From Evernia prunastri (Eukaryota; Ascomycota; Lecanoromycetes; Lecanorales; Parmeliaceae): DNA of 64,000 nt. The notes under the pieces are model-generated. The model was not told the origin of the DNA and did not search any database. It was given only the letters and a program-made list of their open reading frames with translations. This document shows, piece by piece, positions 23,000-33,047 of this stretch. Where the stretch lies: NCBI GenBank assembly GCA_003184365.1, contig NKYR01000128.1, positions 39,914 through 103,913 of the forward strand, written 5' to 3'. Within the stretch, counting starts at the first letter, position 1; each line of letters opens with the position of its first letter. Both the position numbers and the translations under genes were made by a program.

Positions 23000-23438
23000 T
23001 TTGGAGTGCGAGAGGGTGAGACTGGGAGTGAGGGTGAGGGAGGGAGAGACTGGGAGGAAGGGAGGAACGGTTGGTTCTGGTCACGGGTGTTCATAGTGAG
23101 CGTAGAAGTGGATCGACTGGCGAGGGTAGGTGGGGGGTTTTGGGTGGTGGATGGTCGGTTGTTCGTACTTCAAAGAAAGAGGCACACGTGACGATTGAAG
23201 CGTGAGTGTAGCTTTGTGGTTGAGGTGTAGGTGAGGGTGTGTGGTATGTGCATTTTGGGATTCGGTCGTGTGAGCTACCTACCTATTCGCCGGAAAAGAT
23301 AAACTCCTTTTGGAAGCCAGCCAGCCAGGCCTGCTTCGTCTCGTTCGTTCGTCCGTTCTTCATAGGGTTCCAATCTAGCATCTCCGTCAATCATCTCCGT
23401 TCGGTCATTGTGCGCTCTGTCGCTGCCTGTCTGCTCGC
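23000..23438. other. Convergent intergenic spacer
   Basis: The 3' ends of the methyltransferase and WW-domain genes face each other here. G-rich and GAGG-rich low-complexity sequence is present near 23005-23070. No gene is seen. Confidence 0.5.
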
Positions 23439-24487
23439 TTAGAAGTCGCCTCCGCCGCCGCCATCGTCACCGCCCCCTCCTCCATCATCGCCCCCTCCGT
23501 CACCGCCCCCGTCACCCCCGTCCATCGCTTCTCCGAGCAACATACCACCCAACAAGCCTCCGCCCAGCCCCAACGCCGCACCGCCGCCGGCACCAAGACC
23601 GTGCTTCTTCGGCGGGGCCTGCTGGTATCCCCCGTACCCGCCCTGCGGCGGTCCTCCATAGCCGCCTCCGTACCCTTGCTGCGGGTAGCCTCCGTACTGA
23701 GGGGCGCCGTAGCCCTGCTGTTGACCGTACCCTTGCTGGCCGTACCCTTGCTGCTGGCCGTATCCCCCCTGCTGGCCGTACGGCGACTGCTGAGGCTGGC
23801 TGTGTCGGCCGCCGCCCAGCTTCGATAGGAATCCGCCGATGCCGCCCTTCTTGCCGGCGTCCCGGGGCGGCAGCTGCTGCTGGTCGTAGCTTTGCGGCTG
23901 CCCTTGTCCGTAGGCCCCGCCCTGCGCGCCGCTTTGGTAGTAATCGTCACTCGCGCCGCGATCCACGCCCTGGGCGCTCGTAGGACGTCCCGCGGCGCGG
24001 GCGCGGGCGTCTTCTTCGGCCTGGAGCTGCTGTGCGTAGCGAGCGTCTTCGTCCAGGTTCTGATGGGAGCCGCCGGCGCCTTGGGGTCCGCTGTAGGGGT
24101 TGTTCGAGCCTAGACCCTTTTCCGGGGGATAGGTGTTGCCGCCTGCACCGGCTGGGTAGGTGGAGCTGCCGCCGGTGGTGGTGTTGCCGGCTCCGGGGTA
24201 TGATGGTGGTGGGCCGGGTGGGGCGCCGGACGGGGTGGGATAGGCGGGGGAGGTGGGGCGTTCCCAGGTTGACTGTTTCGTATGGATGTCCACATAGAAC
24301 CTGTGAGTGAGATGTTAGTGTGTTGGTGAGATGGATGATGGCTATTGGTAGGTGCGAGCTGAAAGAAAGGCGGATGGTGTGAGGTAAGCTGAACGTACCA
24401 TTCTTTGTACTGCTCATTCCATTGGGCTTTCCAACCCTCGGGCACCTTGGGCGGTGGAGGCCCAGATGGAGGGATGAAGTCGGCCAT
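23439..24487 (-). CDS. WW-domain protein with Gln/Gly/Tyr-rich repeats
   Basis: Two exons (24487-24399, 24300-23439) join across a 98-nt intron that splits the WW domain, giving 316 residues. The WW domain spans residues about 16-46: VPEGWKAQWNEQYKEW, then FYVDIHTKQSTWERP, with both signature Trp, the aromatic pair and the final Pro. It should bind proline-rich ligands. After it come a Pro/Ser-rich linker, a short charged helix (DEDARYAQQLQAEEDARARA) and many GYGQQ/GYGG units. The C-terminal tail has a hydrophobic glycine stretch and ends in Gly/Asp runs. The layout resembles yeast Wwm1-type proteins, which interact with metacaspase; whether this one does is untested. The Gln/Tyr/Gly composition is prion-like. 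Confidence 0.82.
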
Positions 24488-25139
24488 CTTAAAGATAGCG
24501 AAGGATGAGTTGAGGAAGTAGGTGAGAAGAAATAAGATAAGGGAAGAGGCAATTTATCATTCTGTGGTGGTGCGAAGTGGGGGTACTCGTACTTGGCTCA
24601 GCCACAGCGCCACTGCTGAGAACATGCTATTCGTGGCAAAATCAAGAATTCGATACGCAGTCATCCATTCAGACCGTCATTTTACTGATGAATGGTAATC
24701 TCCAGGCAGACATATGGCATGCCATTCAGGTATACAGTAACGTATAGAATACTATGTCTTCAAATACCTCAAAGTCGATGATTCATCATGCGTTGATCTC
24801 ATCCATCCGATGCATCACGCCGATCCATTTTGTACCGAGCGATATAATTCACTCCCTTCTGTAGTCTTGCGCGCCTCTACGTTTCCCTCGATCTACCCGA
24901 GTCAACTGCACAACACAAAAGACGACTCTTTAGATCGCGATTTCCCCTACTGTCTCCCGCTATCATCTTCGCATAAGAGGATCCGGTCGCAAAGGAGCAG
25001 GCCCAAGCATCTTCACTCCCACCCTCAATACCTTCACTCGCAACCCAGATATCATACTATTCCAGCCTTCAGTCCTCCCCTTGGACAAATTCTCTTGCCC
25101 GCTTAACCCACAGTTGTAGCTGTATGCGACTCATTGCCA
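24488..25139. other. Intergenic region
   Basis: This region contains the WW gene promoter (right of 24487) and the 3' end of the next minus-strand gene. No supported gene is visible; an open frame at 24810-25106 shows no domain. Confidence 0.45.
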
Positions 25140-25920
25140 TTATCTCTTAATCTTGCAGGCCCTTCTGGCTTGAAATTCTCCGGACGATGGTGATGGCCCA
25201 CCGATAGATGCTGATGGTGGGGCGTCGTATCGAATTGGCGAGGCGTATACGTATTGTGGAGGGAATAGAGTATGTTGCTGAGATATTGGAGAGGGCCAAG
25301 ACCCCGAATGGGTAGTGCCAGAAGCCCGAATGCTTCTCAATGCTTTTGCTGCTGAATGCCGCTTCCGCCATTTTCATTTGCCGAATATGAAGGTATAGTA
25401 GCCCAAGCGATGAAATCAGGCATAGTGCCAGCGACAGGCCGATGCTCAGTCCCACAACCACTGTATTTGATCCTTTCGAAGAAATGGATGTAGCGGCAGA
25501 TATCTTGTCTTCACGGAGGGTTACGGTGTGAGGAATGTGATGGGTAAAGTTGGTAGAAGAGTCACCCCAGCCGTATTGGTATTTTCCTTGCCCTTGTGTA
25601 ATTGAAGATGCCGATGGAGGCATTCTGGCGCTATCGAGGATATCAGTCGCTGAGCTCTAATATTAACAGGGTCAACCAAGTTTTAGAAAGGATCTGAGCA
25701 AAGCTGGGCGACTCCAAAGTCGCGCCTGTACAAAATGCTCTGAAGGGAACGCCATTGTCGTAGCATAAGCCATCCAAAACGTAGTAGGCGCTGGGGTTGC
25801 GGCGACAGCATGCCGAGGCACATTGTGGGGTGCCTAGTGCCAAAGATCTGCAAAGGGTGTGCAAAGGTGCGATTGTAAAGCCGTCAGGGTAACAGCATTG
25901 TATCTCAGCGAAAGTCACGA
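25140..25920 (-). CDS. Cysteine-rich single-pass membrane protein, probably frameshifted in this assembly
   Basis: The first exon reads EIQCCYPDGF, then many Cys (CASACC, DGLCYDNG), and ends SKT. A GTTGAC...GATAG intron of about 48 nt joins it to CARMPPSASSI. After a Ser/Thr-rich stretch comes one membrane helix (VVVGLSIGLSLALCLISSLG). This is the layout of fungal surface proteins with an extracellular Cys domain, one helix and a cytosolic tail. Just after the helix the expected basic tail KWRKRHSAAK appears one frame over, next to an AAAA run near 25377. It continues as a Ser/Pro-rich tail to the stop at 25140. The upstream signal-like sequence (LCICFHAIV) has no in-frame ATG, so the start is also unresolved. 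This could be a real gene with base-calling errors, or a pseudogene. Confidence 0.45.
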
Positions 25921-26904
25921 TGGCATGGAAACAAATGCAGAGGATCGTAAGGGTGAATAGTATGAAAGAATGTCATGAGACATTGGGTCAGAGAAGACTC
26001 ATGTTATGACCGAAAGCTGAGGAAGCCTTAATCAACATGGAGACAACAATTTGGAGAAGCCCAAGGACTTATTGACCAAGCTTCTATTTGGCCAGTGCCA
26101 CCGCAGCACCTCTTCATCGTGTGGCCCGCAATTTGAGGGCGCTTCTGCTGGATTTGACTGGTTCGGTACTGGTTTCTTCTCTCATATCCAATAGAGTGTC
26201 GAAACAACGACCTGAGTCCACTGCTCCTGTGTCATTCTAGTCTTGGATGTGATGTGAGCGTGTGTTTCAAAATCAAAGCTTGCGATTTTGAAACACGCGC
26301 TTGCGCTACTCTGGACTAGGTTAGTACTTATTTAGCCCGCTGTCAGTGACGTGAAGTTTCTTGGCAGGAAATAGATATTGCATGTACTATGGGATTGAAG
26401 AGCTGGATGGATAGTGTTCGTGATTCAATGGATGTTGAACTGCAGTTTACCAATGCCGGTTGCTTTAAAAAAGGCCAATTGCCAATTGCTGACGTCTTAG
26501 CTCATCAGAAAAGGCGGTCTACAGCCGCAGAACGAGAAGCCATTATCGGCCAAGATCGAATTCCCACTCCTTCAGATTGCGTCCATCCTGTCATTGTGTG
26601 TTCCTTGTGCTCTGTGTGATTTGTTGGAAGTCCCTCCAATGCCCAAGGGAACTCGCATGCAGGACGAAAAACCCTTCCCGAGCAGAGCTCCACAGCAGCG
26701 TCATCCATGATTGATACCTTTCGTCAGCCCTAGCCACGTCTTCTCTCCGATTTCTCACTTTCAACTAACTCTGTTGCATCTGCCTGTCCTGCTCCTGCAC
26801 CATTCCTTCAGCTTCCAAAGGGAAGTTCACTCCGGTGCTGTCTTTATATACACGCTGTAAGCGTGGACCTTCTGTCCATCAGCTAATTTCTGAACCGCTG
26901 AATC
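25921..26904. other. Intergenic region with a hairpin and a small unsupported ORF
   Basis: No supported gene is seen. A near-perfect hairpin is listed separately. A 76-codon frame at 26389-26619 has no recognisable feature. A TATATA box-like run near 26845 sits about 60 bases before the next gene. Confidence 0.45.
26257..26301. repeat. Inverted repeat (18-base arms, 9-base loop)
   Basis: The arm AGCGTGTGTTTCAAAATC (26257-26274) pairs with GATTTTGAAACACGCGCT (26284-26301) with one mismatch. It lies between genes. It could form a stem in RNA or be a remnant of a small inverted-repeat element. Confidence 0.7.
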
Positions 26905-27890
26905 ATGGATCAAGAGGAAGAGGACCCATCTGCTGGAGCCTGTGCGCCACCGGTCACTCCGCTCATACCTGCGAGTTCTTCAGATCGGCTAGGCAAATGC
27001 CTTGATTCATACGCAAAGTCAGTCAGTGAAATAGAGAAATTTAATACCCTGATAACCTCCAACCAAATCAAGCGGGACTGTGAGGGCAAATCCTCGTCCG
27101 AGTATAGATTGATGATCTGGCAGACAGCCTTGAGTCTAAATGAATGTGCTATCAAGGAATCCATCATGTGCATTATTCCGTGAGTATCTGGCAACTGCAG
27201 AGGTCTGGATCGCTGATGGATGATAGGCTGGCTGTCGAAGTAGGAACTGGCAAGACTTTGCCCGCAGAGATCTCGGATTTGATTTATGACATGCTTTTCT
27301 CTAACAACGAATGGATCGCTCACCAACTACGGAACGGTGAAGCAGACGAGTACGACTATTCTTTGCTCAATTCTAGGAAAAGAAGACAGGTGGTCATCGA
27401 GGACATCTTTGAGAGACAGCCGAGTAAAAAAAGTTGCACGCCCAAGGTGGTAGATGCCCAAAGGCGGTGTTCGAACATGTCATCGAGAGTACAAGAGCAA
27501 AGACACAGCCAAGACATACGTGGACGGAACGAGATGGGAACTCTAAGCTCTCTCTGCGAACAGAGCAAGTTATGCCTTGCTTGGAAGCCTCCTGAGAGCC
27601 TTCAAAGCTTGCTTGGTGCATCTGGGGTAGGAGCCAGCAGTCCTAGTACTTTGAGGATTTCGTGTACCACGGAGGAGACGGCAGGCAGCTCAGTCACAGC
27701 GTCAAGTTCAGAGAAACCATCCGAAAGCCTAGACGGCAGATCTGAATATTCAGCTCAGTTATCACATTGCCACTCTCCCACAACTACCGACAAAGCTATC
27801 TCAGAGGATGCAAAGGTTAGTATCCTAAATCTCTTCCCTGTAGCAAACAATGGCAACCATGAGGCTGAATCACGCAAATGGCAATCATGA
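26905..27890 (+). CDS. Hypothetical protein, Ser-rich C-terminal half
   Basis: Two exons (26905-27179, 27227-27890) join across a 47-nt GTGAGT...GATAG intron with a CTGAT branch-like site, giving 312 residues. The start MDQEEEDPSAGA is acidic. The central part is helical and polar (EISDLIYDMLFSNNEWIAHQ), with a basic KRRQVV patch. The C-terminal half is rich in Ser, Thr and Glu. I recognise no domain. A fungal transcription-factor-like architecture is possible, but there is no DNA-binding motif. It adjoins a mobile-element fragment and the degraded block, so it may be a lineage-specific gene. Confidence 0.5.
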
Positions 27891-28064
27891 GGCTATACAG
27901 AAAGTCGATACGTGGTTGCGTCTACCTAACGCCAGGGCTCTGAGTCCAATAGAGGCCTGAAAAGGCATATCCTCGTAACCCCAGCGCTAGACTAACTCCC
28001 AGACCCAAGCGACGACCTCGTAGAGGGCGACCGCACCCGATGAGGGACGAGGATGTGGTGCAAT

Positions 28065-28314
28065 CTAGGCGGAAAGTTGATGTCGACGCGACGCGGCGAG
28101 GATGTAGGCTGGGTGGGTCTTGATGTACAAGCGGTACGAATCAGACTTCCATCTTCCAAGTAGCATAATCTCGTCTTCCGTTAGGCCGGCTATCCTCGCG
28201 GAGGTAGCAGCCCCACGGCGGAAGGAGTGACCAGAATAATGGCCTTGTAGGCCGAGTGCTGTCAATGCTTGACGTAGATTCTTGGTGACCAGGTTCCTGG
28301 TAAATACGCCGTGG
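28065..28314 (-). pseudogene. Tyrosine recombinase (Crypton-type) C-terminal fragment, cut by an assembly gap
   Basis: The minus-strand frame enters at the N (28315) without a start and reads to TAG at 28065, about 82 residues. It has the C-terminal catalytic elements of tyrosine recombinases: GHSFRRGAATSA (the HxxR box), then LLGRWKSDSYRLYIKTH with the Trp in the H/W position and the nucleophile Tyr. Fungal genes of this type usually belong to Crypton DNA transposons or genes derived from them. The N-terminal half and any GCR1-type DNA-binding domain are missing because the sequence switches to a LINE fragment at the N. The codons are not RIP-damaged. Confidence 0.72.
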
Positions 28315-28315
28315 N
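28315..28315. other. Single N joining unrelated sequences
   Basis: The recombinase frame stops abruptly at this N. A LINE 3' fragment begins directly after it. Real adjacency of the two cannot be assumed. Confidence 0.75.
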
Positions 28316-28589
28316 CCCGCCTCTAGAGGCGGGGGCGATCAGAGATACAAAAGTCAGAGAATAGAAGAGTCGGCGCAAAGAAGTAGAGAGATGTGCGGTG
28401 GTGTAATAGGGCTCCTAAGGAGCACAGCAGAAGGGAGAGCGTACTGTTTAGTTGAAGTTTTTGTCCAGAGGTTCGCCCTCAGGTTTCTTCAACGCCCAGC
28501 CGTAAAGCTGGTTCAGCGTTAATGTTACCCTCATTAGCTTACATCAAGTAGCTAGCATAGGCGTATAAAACAATCAATCAATCAATCAA
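28316..28589 (+). mobile_element. LINE 3' end, copy 1, with CAAT tail
   Basis: This segment matches the 3' region of the LINE copy at 55578-56360, from CCCGCCTCTAGAGGCGGGGG through the untranslated region to a tail of CAATCAATCAATCAA. Only the 3' part is present after the N. Non-LTR elements commonly end in short simple repeats made during target-primed reverse transcription. Confidence 0.85.
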
Positions 28590-28639
28590 CAGACTAATAA
28601 TTATTTAAACGAGATTTTCTTCTTCGTAAGATAAACGAA

Positions 28640-29230
28640 TAACTTAATAATTCTTAAAAAGTTGTAAAAATCGACGAAGAATTGAGTTTCTTTGAAAGTA
28701 ATAGATATCGTCTAATCGATTACGATTTATATCTTAATAGAATTTATTTGAATATCTTCGATAAATACGAGAAGATCGAGAAATTTCGTCTCTTATACTT
28801 TAAACTCGCACTTAAGAATATTTATTTGCAAATCTATATCACGTAGCTTCTATAGAATTATACGAACGTATTTAATATACTTCTTTCTCGTCTTATTATA
28901 AATTAAAATATCATCGAGATAAATCTAATAAAATTTATTTAAATATTCGAAAAGAATATTATTCATATATTGTTGATAAGTAATCGAGTGATTTATTAAT
29001 TCGAAGAGAAATATTCGATATTTATAGATTCTCAAAGAGATAACGAAAATAACGAAATTCTTACTATTTGAATTTATACGTAGCTTATTAAATATAGTAA
29101 TAATATTAAGTCGTATAAGATATTTGCAACTTTAAATACGTTTTAAAACTTCGTTTATTAATGAAATAAGATAGCGATTTCTTTTAATAATAACATTAAG
29201 TCGTCGATAATCGACGTAAAATCGAAGTTT
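28640..29230 (-). pseudogene. Gypsy-type reverse transcriptase, RIP-mutated
   Basis: On the minus strand the frame reads LRFYVDYRRLNVI at about 29227-29190, then NRYLI and INEVLKRI. Next come IFLFELINHSITYQQYMN and the catalytic box IYLDDILIY (TAT CTC GAT GAT at 28921-28910). The thumb/connection-like TQFFVDFYNFLR lies near 28660. This order is that of Ty3/gypsy reverse transcriptase. Stops (for example TAA near 29118) sit where Gln or Trp is expected, as RIP produces. The active-site Asp pair survives here, unlike in relic 2. Confidence 0.75.
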
Positions 29231-32200
29231 TTTATTCGATTTTTCGGCGAAGAATATAAAGTATATAAATAATACTTGACTAAATACAATAAAGTCTTTT
29301 TTTAAATTCTCATTTAAATACTTTTTTATCTACTTCAATTTATATATGAATGGAAAATAAATTCGATTGCGAGATAATTTATTTTTAATCTTTTCGTTAA
29401 CGAGCTTTATCTTATAATTATAGAAACGATAAAATAATAATTTATTCGTCTTAAATCTATCAAATACGTCGACGAAGTTATGATATTTAATAGATAGCTT
29501 TTTCTTGACTTCGAGATAAAAATCTTAATATCGTTGATCTAGATATTCGATATTAATAACGTCGCTTTCGATATTATAAATAGATCGTTAGAATTATAGA
29601 TAAAGTTTAGACGAGAGAGATTATCGTAGTATCGTTTAAATTTAATATCTAAGTCGTATAAGTAACGTTTATTATGTGAATATATCTTCGTCGAACGCGA
29701 TATAAGCGTAATAGATTTATCTAAAATTATTGTTAATATAAATAACTTACAATCTTTTTTGCACGTAAGACTATAATATATCGAAATAACGATCTCGCAT
29801 ATATTTAGAGTGACGTTATTATTATTCGAAGTATTATCGACGTCAAAAGAAAAATTAATATTTAATTTATTCTTTATTATTGACGAAGAAGAAGATAAAA
29901 TAAAGAATAGTAATATAATAGAACGAGGATTTGCGATAGAAATAGATCGATACGCGAAGTTATATACGTTCGTAGTAGAATTGAAAATTAATATGCGATT
30001 CGACGAATTCTCGAATATAAAGTTTTCTGACGATTTGAATTTATTTAAATTATTTGCATATAATAGAAAAATAAGATTCTCTAATAACGAGATTTTATAA
30101 TTATTATAATCATAACGTTTTAATACGAAGAGAATCTTATTTATTAGCATATCTAGCAATATATTATACTTATTTATTTAAGATTTATTTAATATAATAT
30201 CGTAATAGTTTAATAAAGCAATAAGCATTAGATAAGTATCTTTTTTATGATTTATAACGCTTAAATTCAATAAAAGATAGTGAATTATAAAGTTTTTAAA
30301 TAACTTATCGTTATAATTTTTTAAAGATTTTGATATAATTAATAAGAAAAATTATAATTATAACTTCTCGCAAATTCGTGAAATTAAGATCTTATTAATT
30401 ATTATATAGATTTTAATTTAATCGAAATTAATAAGAGAGTTATAAAACTATATAATCTTCTTCTGAAATAATAAAATGATCGATATTTTAAACGATTTAC
30501 GCGTTAAACGATTATTTGAAATTTTCGTTAAATATACTTTTAAATTATTTCTTATCGTGACTTTAAAAGAGATTATTCTTTTTTCGAATCGAAAGACGAA
30601 TTATAAGTATCGTTCTCTATGTTCTTCTCGTTTATTATTAATTTATTAATTTTTATCTCGTAATAGATCTTTTTACTCGCGTTATTTGAATTCTTAAAAA
30701 TATAATTTTTACGAAGATAATCGAATTTTTTATTATTAAAGTACGTGAAGATTTTAAAATTAGAGTTTACTTTAACGTTCGCTTTAACGATAATTATCTA
30801 AATTTTAATAATCGATATAACGCGAGTTATATATAAGATAATAATAAATTTACGAATAGAGATAATCTTTATAGTAGAGATCTTCTTATCATTAATATTC
30901 AGCTCGCTCGAAATTATTTACTTCTCATAAATAATTCTTAACTTCTTTAACAATAATAAAGTTATTAATACGATTTTTAGTGCGTTATATCTTCTGAAAT
31001 TTCTTACAAACTTTATATTTTATATTATATAATTTGATCGATTCGTTATAGTCGTAAATTTCGATTAAATAAACGAATTCAATATAGGATTTCGTGAACG
31101 ATTTAATATCTTATTCGAAAGCTCTATATTCGCGTATAATATTACGTTTTCTATTAAATTTTTTATAGATATCGATTAAGTCGTTTATAATTTCGTTATA
31201 AGAGATATAGAGATTCGCATAATTGCGAGTTCTTCGCGTTATTATTTACTTACTTATCTTATCGTTAATGCGTAAATATATATAGATAAGTTGAGATTTA
31301 GTAGTAGAAAGTCAATCTTTATTAACGTTTAATTTCTCTTTTATTTTAATAAATTATAGTTTTTATAAAGAATTAATATTGTTAATAAACACAGAGAAAT
31401 TAGAAAGTTTAATATATTTAACGATCTTTTACTATTTTAAAAAAAAAGTCTTATCGTTATTCGCGTCGCTCTTATTCTTTTGATTAACGATTATTTAAAT
31501 TATTCTCTTCTTATCAAATTAAATATAAAGTAAATATATTTTATTATTTTTCTATTAAAGCTAAGCGATCTTCTTTTAAAGATTTTCGATAAACTTAACG
31601 ACGTCAATTAAATCGTTTTAAGTCTTCTTATCGCGACGATCTCGAGAAACTAATTACGTTAAAAGCGTAGATTATTAATATAGCGTATAATAGCGTTGAA
31701 ATCGTTCTTGATCAATAACTAAAGTTATTCTATGTTGATTATAAGATTTGAATTTTTTATATAATACGTTTATTTAGTAGCGTCGTCTGCTAATTTAAAA
31801 CGATGATGAGATTTCATTTTTTTATTGAGATACTTCGTGCGATTGAAATTAATTATAATAATAATTAAAAAAGATAATAGATACTTCGAAAGGTATAGTA
31901 GTAAGAATAATATATAAAGCGGAGAGACTCTCTAAGCGATGAAATAATTTAATTGATTTCGATATTATAGAATAAGAGTAATAATGAGAAAGATAATAAG
32001 AAAGAAAAGAAGAGTGAAGAGTTATTTAAGTACTTCGTATTATTTAATATTAGACGATTATATTCAAAAGAAGATTCTTCATCGTTCTCTTACGTTATTT
32101 ATCTATTTTCTTTTTGATAAAGAAATTCGCTTTATTCTTTATCTATTATAAAGCAATATATATAACTCGATCGTTTATTATTCGATTATAAAATCGTAAA

Positions 32201-32854
32201 GAATATAATAAATTAACGTAATATTCTTTCGATTAATTAGAATTTTGCAAAGAATTAGAGAAGTAATAACGAACTTTTTGCGAATAAATTTGACGAAAAT
32301 AATAATCTTGAGAGCGATATAATAAGATAAATTGTTATTCGATCAAAACATCGTAAAGAATCTAGATATCTCTGATGATATTCTTTCGAACGATATAATC
32401 GAAATTAATTTAAATTAAAGATTGTTGAGGAAATAAGTGTTATTTATCAAAGTATTTTTTCTTTAAAATTATAACGACTTTTTTTTAAATTCGCTAATCG
32501 TACGAATAATCTTTATATTTACTTTATACTCTAATATAACTACGAGTAATCTCAATATTTACTTTATCTCTCTGATTAATTACGAGACGATTATCTATCT
32601 CGATACGAGCTCTTCGAAATTCAATTATCTATTTAATAGATTAATTTAGAGTGTCGAGTCTTATTTAACTAAAAAGTCTCGAATAATCTCTATCTCGTCT
32701 GATAAACTAACTTAAAAATATAATGTCTTAATAATTCTATCTTAATCGCTGCTGTAATAATCTTAAGTTTAATATCTTAATAAAGCTTTTATCTGCGAGT
32801 TATTTGTATTCGTTAATAATATTGAATAAAATAAGTGAGATAAACTAGTTGTAG

Positions 32855-33047
32855 TATCAGAATCGATATAGATATGAGATTAATATAGATGTATTGACTA
32901 AGACAATTAGCTAAGAAGCGAATATCTATATAATAAGAGACTAATATGTAAGAGAAGATCTCTATCAAGGCTCGCTAAGTTCTATAAGTCAAATAAAGAA
33001 GAAAGGTGCTGAAAGGCCCTGATAGGAACCAGAGTACGATCGTAACA
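32855..33047 (-). mobile_element. RIP-mutated LTR related to the 47951/49003 LTR
   Basis: Read on the minus strand, this segment starts TGTTACGATCGTACTCTGG and ends TCGATTCTGATA. It aligns along its length with the unmutated LTR at 49003-49195 (TGTTACGACCGTACCCTGG ... GGTTCTGACA), with mostly C-to-T or G-to-A differences. The two have the same length, 193 bp. It is probably the 5' LTR of relic 1. No matching target duplication was found. Confidence 0.72.

Larger units (their letters stand above)
28590..33047 (-). mobile_element. RIP-degraded Ty3/gypsy-type relic 1
   Basis: An LTR-like end lies at 32855-33047 in minus orientation, and a pol-like region lies further along the same strand down to 28590, where a LINE end interrupts it. 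A 206-codon frame at 30159-29539 lies upstream of the reverse transcriptase, where protease or spacer would be. The right order (LTR, unreadable gag zone, pol) supports one element. The 3' part (integrase, 3' LTR) is absent or beyond the LINE and N junction. Confidence 0.6.

Noticed and set aside
22072..23094. Long minus-strand Pro/Ser-rich frame opposite the methyltransferase tail
   Set aside because: It is the antisense shadow of a GC-rich, Gly-rich coding exon.
26389..26619. 76-codon plus-strand frame
   Set aside because: No domain, no coding signature and no support from neighbours.
29810..30100. 96-codon plus-strand frame in the AT-rich block
   Set aside because: It lies antisense to the frame upstream of the relic-1 reverse transcriptase and is a product of low stop density in that stretch.
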